DNA from: Rotaria socialis | Lineage: Eukaryota > Rotifera > Eurotatoria > Philodinida > Philodinidae | DNA: 64,000 nucleotides | NCBI GenBank assembly: GCA_905331475.1 | Contig: CAJNYU010000281.1 | Location: 186,001 to 250,000 of the forward strand | Direction of reading: 5' to 3' | Shown here: one piece after another, positions 50,401 through 60,461 of the stretch | Position numbering within the stretch: the stretch's first letter is position 1 | Layout: every line of letters begins with the position of its first letter | The notes under the pieces: generated by a model | Databases searched by the model: none | What the model was told of the DNA's origin: nothing | Seen by the model: the letters and a program-made list of their open reading frames with translations, nothing else | Translations under genes and position numbers: made by a program

Positions 50401-51843
50401 GCGACTTACTTCTTTCGTATGCATGTGACATTATTACGCCTCTTTTCGAGTAGTACTTAGAAACAAAGAAGCACTTAAAAAATAGAAATGAATATTATGA
50501 TTGAGTCCTGATTGGCTTTTTTTGTTATTATTCTATCAAGTTTGTCGAGGGAACGTTTCTGTTTGGTTTAATTTAATTAGTCTTTTTTCTGTTTCAAATT
50601 TATTGAGAAATTAAAATTCATGCATGTGTGACTTATTCAAGTCAAATGAACTTGTGATAGCTGTTTTTAATCACAGTAAGATAAATTGACTTTAGGTATT
50701 CGTATATTCATAAAATTGCGTGAAGTTTTTCTTTCCATCAGAATATTTCCTGGCATTTATTTATGTGAGAAAGGCCTCTCTCAAGTTTAGCATGTTCTTT
50801 GAGCTAGTATTCTATTTTTGAAAATGACTATAGAAATTGAATTGTTAGAAAACTGCCGAGCTTCGACGATATATTAGTATGATATCAATGAAAAACGATG
50901 TCATTCAATGGGAAAATCTGCTTTCGTTTTGTTTGTTATCGATCTCTATCGAATCTCAGTGTCAATCAGGACATTTTGTATATTTACTTTTATTATTTGT
51001 TAAAAATTTGTCAGAATGTAATTAATGCAAACAAGATTTCCTTGATCTGTTTCTATAAAAAGTTTGTTAACTATAGTTCAGAGATGAAGTGAACTTATTT
51101 GTTCGAACAAACTTACAGAAATAATGGATCAGTCTAGTTTTAGACGAAGAAGAAGAAGAAAAGATTGTCCAAATCAGTCATGAATGATTATTATCGTAAG
51201 ACTTATAAAAAAAAACAGGAAACTTTCTGAACTTATCCATTCTATTCTCACGAACAATTCTTTATGTTTGTTTTATTGACTAGTTTAACTGAAGATCACA
51301 AACGAATGATTCGTTGTGTTCGTAAAATGCAATTAATCGTTGCTCGTAAACGTTTTCAAGTAAAAAATAAACATTTTCTATTGTTTTCTATCTATATTAA
51401 TTTCTTTCAAATAAATTATCTTCTAGCAAGCACGAAAACCTTATGATGTACGTGATGTACTTGAACAATATTCACATGGACATATTAACATGATGATGCG
51501 AATTAAAGAACTACAACGAAGGTAAAGTGAAATAGAAGTAAAAAAAGAACTATTTCATAAGTATCTTTTTTCTATTATTAGACTTGAACATAGTATTGGT
51601 AAACAACCACCATTAACTAATGAGGATCGTTCGAAGCTAACTGTTCTTGCACGTATGCAACGTGTTGAATGTGCAATTATTGATATGAAACAAACCATGG
51701 ACAAGATTTATACTTCATTAAAGCGTATAGATGATAGACTCCATCATGTATCGATTAGCAACATGTCTCATCATCGATCAGTGCGATCAAATAATTATCA
51801 TGCAGGTGTAAAATTTTCTTCTGTTGACCAAGAAATTCCATGA
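47459..51843 (+). CDS. KCNQ (Kv7) voltage-gated potassium channel, 13 exons
   Basis: Exons 47459-47742, 47804-48021, 48081-48256, 48311-48459, 48528-48557, 48616-48642, 48701-48764, 48816-49047, 49122-49274, 49341-49410, 51284-51359, 51427-51521 and 51582-51843 give 611 aa in one frame. [17 protein letters not shown] precedes S1. S2-S3 holds [21 protein letters not shown]4 is [18 protein letters not shown], then [16 protein letters not shown]. The pore reads TITTIGYGD, and S6 [16 protein letters not shown]. Calmodulin helix A ([16 protein letters not shown]) and helix B ([27 protein letters not shown]) are present, and a C-terminal coiled coil ends the protein. All channel residues look intact. 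Kv7 channels give slow PIP2-dependent M-type currents. Two micro-exons (30 and 27 nt) encode the filter. The 1.87-kb intron 49411-51283 contains a MITE. Confidence 0.95.
49789..50181. mobile_element. non-autonomous hAT-type MITE, 393 bp, in KCNQ intron
   Basis: The left end reads CGAGGGGAAAAGGCGGATTT. The right end, reverse-complemented, reads CAAGGGAGAAAAGGCGGATT. Both continue into GATTTT(C/G)AAAATCC. A perfect 8-bp duplication, TCAAAATG, flanks the element at 49781-49788 and 50182-50189. This supports the hAT superfamily. No transposase frame. It has no obvious relation in sequence to the element at 8815-9789 apart from the class of terminus. Confidence 0.85.
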
Positions 51844-51873
51844 TATTTATGTGTATATATATATATATATATA

Positions 51874-53941
51874 AGGTGCAGGCAATTCGAAATTTGAACA
51901 GGAATTTATTTCAGCGATATTCTAGCATGGTTGGATAGAGCTCGTCGATATATCCCTAAGAATGCGCTTTAAAAATTTTCCAGGCAGAATTTTGTGTCAC
52001 AAACAATTTGAAAAACTTTCATATCAAAATAAGGTGTTTTTTTTCCGACTACCGATGGTGCAGTGGTATGTGATCAGATTTAAAACAGTTGTTGACTTTT
52101 GAAAATTGTTTTTCCGACGCAGCTGACCGTGATGGATTACAAAAAAGAAGTTAGAAGCGATTGACAAAGTGAATTCACTGGACAGAGCAGTGTATCATGA
52201 ACATGTTTTTGGCAGACTGCAAAGAAGCACCTTACAAATACATCAACCGTCCACAGGTGCATCTTTCAATGGTTCTTTTTATTTCATTACAGTCAGCATA
52301 AGTATACGAGAAAAATTATGTGTGGGTTTTGGGCGGCGTTCTTTCTTCGCTGAGAAATAGAATATTTTCTCGTATATGAGTTATTCCATATGAACCATGA
52401 CCGCCTATTGTAGAGTTAGCTAAATAAAATATTATAAGATGCTGCCCGAGTTACAATATTCTTGTAGAGAGAAGAAATCTGAACACGTTTGATGCAAACC
52501 TTTCGAAAAATATTCCTCCGTTCTTTAGCTACTAGCCTGTTCTCTATCGAAACTATATTTTGCTCATAAAAATTAGGTAACACTCCCTGAAATGAGACCA
52601 ACTTTAGAAATGATAAATGGGCTCCAAAACCGTTAACATCTTACATTGAAACACAATCGAAAAATCATAGGAAGAATTAAGAAAACTGACTTGGATGGCG
52701 GCATGGAAGTTTGATTCAATCTTTTGAGATAAACCCTGGAGGGGAGTACGGGCATTTTTCGGAAAAAATGTTTTTCCATTTTTGAGTGATGTTTCCATGC
52801 AGCGTCACACAGGATGTTATGGCTATCAATAATTCATTGAAATTACTTCGTCGAAAGCAGTTTCTTGTAAATTTGCCAGCATTTCTATACGTTTCTTTTT
52901 GTGAGACAAGCATTTTCAGTATTATAGTAGCTCCCTTTTTGTAGATACGCTATGATTACCCAAGTGAATTTTCTTTTTAAATATGCAGTACTAGGTCTGT
53001 TCTAACGATATATGCTGTTATTGCGCCTATATGTTTCGTTTCTCAGGAGACTAAGCCCTCTGAGAACCGTATTTTTTGTCAAAAGTTTGATTATATAGAC
53101 GCTCTATGTAGCGATAGAATCTGTCTAGTGAACTGAAAACTTCATCATGACGACTAGCTCATGAAGTGTCTTCCTGTGAAGATTAAGATTTCCCTAATAT
53201 TCTTCTTTGAGCAGATGCGCAAATACAGAAGAGCCAAAAATACTATCGATTTTTAAACCATACTCCGCTGGGAAAAGGTTCAATAGCTAAAGAACGGAGG
53301 AATATTTCTCGAAAGGTTTGCATCAAACTTGTTCAGATTGCGTCTCTCTACAAGAATATTGTAACTCGGGCAGCATCTTATAATATTTTATTTAGCTAAT
53401 TCTACAATAGGCGGTCATGGTTCATATGGAATAACTCATATACGAGAAAATATTCTATTTCTCAGCGAAGGAAGAACGCCGCCCAAAACCCACACATAAT
53501 TTTTCTCGTATACTTATGCTGACTGTAATGAAATAAAAAGAACCATTGAAAGATGCACCTGTGGACGGTTGATGTATTTGTAAGGTGCTTCTTTGCAGTC
53601 TGCCAAAAACATGTTCATGATACACTGCTCTGTCCAGTGAATTCACTTTGTCAATCGCTTCTAACTTCTTTTTTGTAATCCATCACGGTCAGCTGCGTCG
53701 GAAAAACAATTTTCAAAAGTCAACAACTGTTTTAAATCTGATCACATACCACTGCACCATCGGTAGTCGGAAAAAAAACACCTTATTTTGATATGAAAGT
53801 TTTTCAAATTGTTTGTGACACAAAATTCTGCCTGGAAAATTTTTAAAGCGCATTCTTAGGGATATATCGACGAGCTCTATCCAACCATGCTAAAATATCG
53901 CTGAAATAAATTCTTGTTCAAATTTCGAATTGCCTGCACCT
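51874..53941. mobile_element. 2.07-kb foldback element with 658-bp inverted arms
   Basis: Arms 51874-52531 and 53284-53941 are near-identical reverse complements around a 752-bp spacer. The termini read AAGGTGCAGGCAATTCGAAA/TTTCGAATTGCCTGCACCTT. TATA flanks both ends, so the target duplication is TATA or TA, though the left flank is a TA microsatellite and this cannot be fixed exactly. Each arm carries the same 63-codon frame (52169-52360 plus, 53455-53646 minus) differing by one residue, with no recognised domain; this is arm identity rather than a gene. No transposase. The element begins 31 bases after the KCNQ stop codon. Confidence 0.85.
52423..52428 (+). terminator. candidate KCNQ polyadenylation signal AATAAA
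   Basis: No AATAAA lies between the KCNQ stop at 51843 and the foldback element. The first plus-strand match I see is here in the left arm, about 580 bases past the stop. If used, most of the left arm would be in the mRNA. Inference from sequence only. Confidence 0.3.
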
Positions 53942-54153
53942 TATATTGATTGTCGTTTTTTTTATTAGTGTCCAACATGAGTATGAGAATAAATGCATAG
54001 TCGAGCAACGACTCTGAATGCAATATATTTTTTTGATCAATAGAGCATCTAAAAGAATCAGTAATGTCTTTTCGGCAAACAATTCAATTAGACTTTTTCA
54101 CCAAAAGACAAGAAAAAGATGAAAGAATAATTTCCAGTGATTTTTAGTATATT

Positions 54154-54933
54154 TTAAGGATCAGAAACAAATAAATTAGCAATTCTCATTTTGTCTGATT
54201 TATACAATTCATAAATAGTCGTTGGTCTTGTTTTACATGATGATGGTCTTTGATTTTGTCGACTCGTTCTATCTGATTGAGGTAGATCTTCACGAATAGG
54301 TAAGGAAGATGTTAGTTGTAGTGGAGGTCGTTTTCTACTAGTCTGCATTTGTCCCACAATATCATCACATGAATGTGTTCGACGTTTTAATATTGGTTTT
54401 CTTTTACGTTCATAATATTTTGATATCGAACGTGATAACGCATTGGCTAATTGAATATCATTTGGCTCAACAATAATTCTTGTCGGCTGAGATTCATCAC
54501 CGGTTGTTGGTATTTGTGACGATAGACATGGTGTTAAAAGATAATTTGATGTTTGAGAACAATATTTATATGAACTACTTCGTTTAGCACGTTGATTTAC
54601 ATTTGAACGTATTGACGATGAACGTAATGATGTTCCACAATCGGAAAATGAACTTTGACGACCAAGAATAATTTCTCCATTATTATTAATAAGATCGTCA
54701 TTATCATCAAAGAGTACTTTATTATTGGGATTATGTGGAGCTGAGTTAATTTGGTTACGATTTTGCCGAGAAGAAAAACGTTTAAATGAAAAAAAACTGT
54801 AAAATAGATAGGAGATGAGAATAAAAAGTAGAAATAATAAAAACAGTGCAATGAATAAACCAGTTCTATCAGCCGCTACTTGCACAGGTGTAAGAGGCAT
54901 GCGTTCATTCTTTGTTAAATTTGATTCAATCAT
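54154..54933 (-). CDS. single-pass membrane protein of unknown function, 259 aa
   Basis: Intronless frame from ATG at 54931-54933 to stop at 54154. A short N-terminal segment (about 24 aa) is followed by one transmembrane helix, FIALFLLFLLFILISYLFYS. The remainder, about 210 aa, is Ser/Arg/Asn-rich and looks cytosolic and disordered. Basic residues after the helix (KRFSSRQNRN) favour an N-out/C-in topology. A block near the end, KRKPILKRRTHSCDDI, looks like a possible kinase or 14-3-3 type site, and the C terminus (TTIYELYKSDKMRIANLFV) is more ordered. No signal peptide and no family recognised. Confidence 0.65.
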   Translation of the reverse strand: MIESNLTKNERMPLTPVQVAADRTGLFIALFLLFLLFILISYLFYSFFSFKRFSSRQNRNQINSAPHNPNNKVLFDDNDDLINNNGEIILGRQSSFSDCGTSLRSSSIRSNVNQRAKRSSSYKYCSQTSNYLLTPCLSSQIPTTGDESQPTRIIVEPNDIQLANALSRSISKYYERKRKPILKRRTHSCDDIVGQMQTSRKRPPLQLTSSLPIREDLPQSDRTSRQNQRPSSCKTRPTTIYELYKSDKMRIANLFVSDP

Positions 54934-57003
54934 TGTTATATTCGATACTTAAAAGAGAACAAAACGGAAAAAAAAAGAAAGTTCTTTAAAGTACTCGTAT
55001 TTTCAGTAAAAGAAACTAATCTTTATGAACATTGTATAAGAATGAAAAATTGACCATTTATTTATTTCCTTCCGGGAAAAGTCACTTATTGACTCAATTA
55101 TTCTTTTCAAAAAGAAAAAATCGCCTAGTGCGACGACAATTTCCTTACATAGAGATTCAACAAAAGGGAAACTTTTCTTTGATTAAAAAATAGAAGAAAA
55201 ACAAGAAGAATATTTATACTACATTTCATTCTTTTGATGAGGCTTATATTAGGTTTTTCAGGATAATTTTGTTTTTTCATGTAGACATCTGCCAGATATC
55301 GATCAAAAATGACTGTTAACTATGATTATTCGATTAATTACTTTTAAACATCAACATATTGTAAAGTCGTAATTCACCTACCCACCAGTTGAGACTCCAT
55401 ATAGCTAGCGGCGATGGATAACATCTAATATTGTGCATCAATTTTTTCTTGCTGCTGGCAAACTTTCAATAATATTCTTGCTTTTTTCTCTCCTGCTCTA
55501 GTATAATATAATAAAAACTAAGACAACCGCTTCGCCCCTCATCAGTCTCTTTTCTTTATCTAGTTTCATCGCTAACGGCTGTTCGCGTTCTCTCTCCTTC
55601 CGTTTTTTTTCCGGTCGGCCCATTTCATCGTATCTGGCTTTCTCTCTTCACCCTTCTTCGCTCTAGTTTTATTCTTTATGAGCGTACTCCTTCTTTACCA
55701 GTACTACTACTGATGATGCTGATGTTGGTTCTTCGTTCTCAACATTAAATGGATGTATTTGATTACTTCACATTGAGAAGAAAAGCATGCAGACCGGAGG
55801 ATTCTAGATTTTTCAGTTAATACTATAACAACATACATCTTCATCGTTGATTCTTGATCGATAAACACTTGAAAACGAGCAAGTAGCACCAAATAAAAAA
55901 GAGAACAACACGACATCGAAATTCAACGCATAGCTTTAATCAATAAAAGACATATCTTGTAGATCGAATGAGTTACAATGTCGATAGTCGTGCGCTTTAT
56001 GGCAGTTAATTCGATCTTAACAATGACAATACGATGTTACATATATATCATAGATGGAATCTAAGATTATTATATATCACGACAAAAAACATGCATACAC
56101 ACACACACATATATATGTATATATATATATAGATAGATAAAGATAAACTGATTATTAATAAAAACCCTTGAAAGAATATTTCAACTTACGACTCGTCAAG
56201 ATCGTAAGTAAATATCTAACACATAGGCAATGAAATTGATAGATTTGTTTTTGTTTATTCAGATTCTTATTTATTAATAATAGAAACAATAGAATTTCAT
56301 TTTATAATAAGCTTTAAATTCGCAGGGATAGGTAGAAAATTAGCAAATAAATTTGTTTTTCTCCAGATGTTTTGGTAACAAAATCGAATCAAATTATTCG
56401 ATCAGTATGCAAGTTGAATTGGATTATTTATATGTACCATATGAAAATTTTCCGGTTGATTTAAGTCATCATAGAATACATTATCATTCCGTGATTAAAT
56501 AATTTTTGTTGATTCTTTGATTGAGTAACTGCGTAGTTTCTATATAGAACAGAGCTCCATATCGAGACCAATCTAGAATAAATTGACTTTCAAGTTGATT
56601 AACGAACCTTGTGTTTCTATGAACAAATCAATCAAATTTTCAATGATGATTATAAAAACAAAGAAAAAGAACAACTTATAAAAGAGATTTATGTTAATAA
56701 TTTGTTTTACAAAATATTTGAATTATTATTATCTGACACTTGATATATTCTAATACACCGAGTCAAAAGTAAAATATGAAAATGAATCTAGCTATTGATT
56801 GACTTAATAATGGAAACTGATTTGGTATATAAGGATTGAATATCATATCTTTGAGAGGATTTGAAATAAAATTATATATATATATGTCTAGACAGAAACA
56901 TATTCCTGCTATCTTCTGTTGTTAATATGCAATCATATGACAAGAACAGTGTACTGTGAGTCTCTTGCATTCTAAATGTAACTTTGTCATATTTTTATTT
57001 TTA

Positions 57004-57037
<34 letters not shown>

Positions 57038-57335
57038 GCTAATTGTCTTGCGTACTAAAAAATTAATCGAATCATTTTTTTTATGATAAAACCTCGCCAT
57101 ATTCAAACCACTCTGAGTCATAAAGCTGAATTTGTTTTTTGCTATTTATATTTGTATGAAAAAAAAAATCACTGGTAGTTACACAATTTTTATGTAAAAA
57201 AGAATAGAAGACGGGGCATATTTTTACTAAATACACATTAAAAAGCTGTTTGAGAAATATTATAGAAATTCGATTATCAATATTTCCAGCAAAACAAAAC
57301 AAAATAAAATAAACAAGAGAAAACCAAGTATAAGT
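54934..57335. other. intergenic, no gene seen
   Basis: AT- and TC-rich DNA. It contains TA/CA low-complexity DNA at about 56095-56140 and a (TTG)n tract at about 57005-57040. A pyrimidine-rich stretch at about 55440-55700 is upstream of the membrane-protein gene at 54154-54933. The 3' UTR of the protease gene would lie near 57300. Confidence 0.5.
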
Positions 57336-58304
57336 TCAAGTACCTATGATACCTTGTATGAATGATTGAAACGCTGACACTCGAGTATACAAACTACTTT
57401 GACCACAACCTTTTCCGGAACTAACTATTCCAGTACATGTCCATAAATTATTAACACTAGTCATCAATGGACCACCACTATCACCATAGCATGCATCGGT
57501 ACCATCATAGCCAGCACAAACTTGAATGCTACTTTGTGGAGTGCATGATGCTGAACTACCTTGAACTTGAATAACACCTTGAAGTAAATTATCCGATATA
57601 GTCGTACTAGATGATGATGTTACTCCCCAGCCGGCAATAACGGCATGTTCACCAATACTCGGCAACGACGTGTCATAGGTTAAACAACATTTACCGACTG
57701 TTGATGTTTGATTAAATGGCGATTCAAGTGTCAGTATAGCTATGTCATTTATATAGCCTGATGTTGAATAACTGGGATGACTTGTAAAATTCGCCACAAT
57801 TCGAGATTGACTACTAGATCTTGAAGAAAGTGTTTGTATGCCAGCATAGACTGTTGTTCCACTTGCTGTTGTACTCGCTACACAATGAGCAGCTGTTATA
57901 ACATGTTGATAAGTTACAAGAAATCCTCCACAGAATATGTTACCATCATTCAAGTAAATCGCTACGATCCATGGCCATGAGTAAGCTGTTGCTATATATC
58001 CTTGGATTATTCTTGGCGTTAGAAACGATGGTGTTGTTGAAGCACACCCACATGTTCCTGAACCACCATAAGCACAGGTTACTGTAGGTGCTGATAGGAT
58101 CGAGTAAGTTGTAGTCGTAGCAGTACCCCCATTACTACTGCTTTTTCTCGATAAACCAACCCCAAGACCGACACCAAGTGCAATTCCTATGGCACTGAGG
58201 AGTAACACACCAACAACAGCAATGACAACAACTATAATAACGATCTTAGTATAGGACCTTTTTGCTGATCCGGCTATAGCATATCCAGGAGCAGGATAAT
58301 CCAT
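57336..58304 (-). CDS. membrane-anchored trypsin-like serine protease, 322 aa
   Basis: An intronless frame from ATG 58302-58304 encodes a type II membrane protease. It has a short cytosolic tail (MDYPAPGYAIAGSAKRSY), an anchor (IVIIVVVIAVVGVLLLSAIG) and a Gly/Ser/Thr stalk. A chymotrypsin-fold S1 domain follows. The catalytic triad is intact: His in TAAHC, Asp in INDIAIL and Ser in YGDSGGP. Asp six residues before the Ser (DACYGDS) predicts cleavage after Arg/Lys. The activation site is RIIQGY in place of the usual R-IVGG; Gln in place of the first Gly is unusual. Cysteines are placed as in trypsins, and GCGCAST just before the domain may provide the interchain cysteine. It probably acts at the cell surface; the substrate is unknown. 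Confidence 0.9.
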   Translation of the reverse strand: MDYPAPGYAIAGSAKRSYTKIVIIVVVIAVVGVLLLSAIGIALGVGLGVGLSRKSSSNGGTATTTTYSILSAPTVTCAYGGSGTCGCASTTPSFLTPRIIQGYIATAYSWPWIVAIYLNDGNIFCGGFLVTYQHVITAAHCVASTTASGTTVYAGIQTLSSRSSSQSRIVANFTSHPSYSTSGYINDIAILTLESPFNQTSTVGKCCLTYDTSLPSIGEHAVIAGWGVTSSSSTTISDNLLQGVIQVQGSSASCTPQSSIQVCAGYDGTDACYGDSGGPLMTSVNNLWTCTGIVSSGKGCGQSSLYTRVSAFQSFIQGIIGT

Positions 58305-60461
58305 TTAGTTTTCTAGTGGCTAGCTACACTGATTTGTTATTAAAGTAAATGAATGTTGACTTTTTGTGTATGTTTTTATGAAATGTTTTGCTTATTCACT
58401 ATTGCTTCATGACATGTCCGATGTTTTTATAGTTGAATTAGCATTCTGCTTGCTTTATTTTTATACTATTTTGATTTTTTTCATGATATCCTCGTGCAAT
58501 GAGTCATTATGTGTTGCTCTTCTAAAGTCATTGTCCAATATTAGCAATACAGTTGAATTTTAGTGTAAAAGGCAAAAATATCGAGAGGGAGCAAAATATG
58601 AAAAGGATGTTAAATTTTTTTCTTTTCTGCGAGTCACACAAGTCACATATATGCACCTGACGGTTTCGGTTGATTTCACTTATGTCAAGGCTATCATATG
58701 GCGAAGAGAAAAAACTTGTTTGCTAAAAGTTTTCTTATTGTTTACTACACTTTTGACATATGCCTGATTGCGAACAATATTTTTCGAAAATACAATTTCG
58801 TAACATGTTTACTATTTAGCGCAGTTAGCCCCCGTTTATTTTTCATGCACAACAAAAAAATAATCTCAAGGTCTGAATTTATTTTTGTTTATGATTCAGA
58901 GGTAAAAATTGTTTTCTTGATTAATAGTATAATAAAGTATGTCGTTCACTTTTATTTTTCTACATCAAACACTTTATCTGTAATCTGTTAAGAGAATTGC
59001 TTGCGTATTGAATCGAAAGTAAGCTTTATCGGATAGAAAATTAGACATATATATATATTTATTTATTTACATTATTTCAGGATATTCATTAATATTAATT
59101 TATTTTTATATTTCATTGTAAAGCTTTGCGTTTCTATAACACTAAAGCATGAGTACTTTCACCTTATTCAAGTGATAATAATGATTAGAAAGAACAATAA
59201 ATTATGAATGTAAAAATAAACGTAGACAAGACATCGACAGTTTCTTTAATGACACTCTCTAGTCGTAAATGTCGAATGTCTATAAAAACTGAATAAGAAA
59301 ATATTATGTTCTTCTTTTTTAATTTCATTATTCAGCTGCGTAATAACAAATCTGCACTATTAGAATAAATCAAAACTAAATCGAAAAAAATAGATAGAAA
59401 GAAACGTTAAGTGCAATGAGGTAAAACGACCAATATTTAGTTATGCAAAATTTCATAAACGTCCTAATTCAAATACATTGGCGAAATAAATCATTTTTTC
59501 TTGTGAAAAAATTTATTGTTTTAGTTCTTATAATAGCTGTGAAAATTTATATCAAAACTTTTTCTATATCAATTTTTTTGGAAATTAACCAAATCATAAT
59601 TGAACTAGAGAAGATTGCTTTCAACAAGGATACGATTATAGTATACTTACAAGCGAATTGCCTAACTGGAGCTATCAGAAAATGCTCGTTTCGTAACACT
59701 TAATACACATTTATTTCATTATATTTTTCCTCAATAAGAATAATAGTAACAGCAGGTATCTTCCACTTAAGAATAGAAATATGATTAAACACCAAAAAAA
59801 CATTTTTCTGCAGAAAATAATTACAAAAACATTTGTAGACGTTCCGATATGATGTTCTATCATATCCTAAAAGACATCGTTAAGAGTTCTCAGACATTTT
59901 TCTAATGTTATCACTCAATTCAATCCAAAAAGAAAAATAAATACTATATTTAGGCATTCTAAATAATCAAAAACATTTTTCGTTTGCTTAAGATTGTCGC
60001 TTCGCGAATCTAATCGTAAGATTAATTTCATTATATCCTTGTTGAACACAATTTTCTCTTTTTCACATCGCTACAAAGATTCTTTCTATATTTTAAGACA
60101 AGAAAAGCAAAGTTGAGAAATACTTCGTCGAATAATGTTTGCACTCACTTCACCTTCAAGCTATAGAGAGTAACAGAACGAACTCATAAACTGTGGTTAT
60201 GATAAATTACTATTCTAAAAATCTCTAGAGAATGTATATGCCATTGACAACTTAGACATGATTAAAGTGTGGCACGCTTTATGCGAAATCCTGGCTAGCA
60301 TATTCCTGGCCAATGAGTGAACAATATTAATTAGGACAGAAAAATATAATCATAATCTTTCTGTTTATTAATTGAAGCTAATATTTTTTTTTTAATTTCT
60401 ATCTTTTCAAAATCGTAACTAGTCTTACAAGATTTGAAATTAAAAGCAATAAAAAAAGACT
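58305..60461. other. intergenic, no gene seen
   Basis: About 2.2 kb of strongly AT-rich DNA between two minus-strand genes. Short plus-strand frames (58366-58563, 58698-58991, 59443-59703) are T-rich translations without support. A TTTATT near 60363 gives a minus-strand AATAAA about 95 bases past the stop of the BAF-domain gene. Confidence 0.5.
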
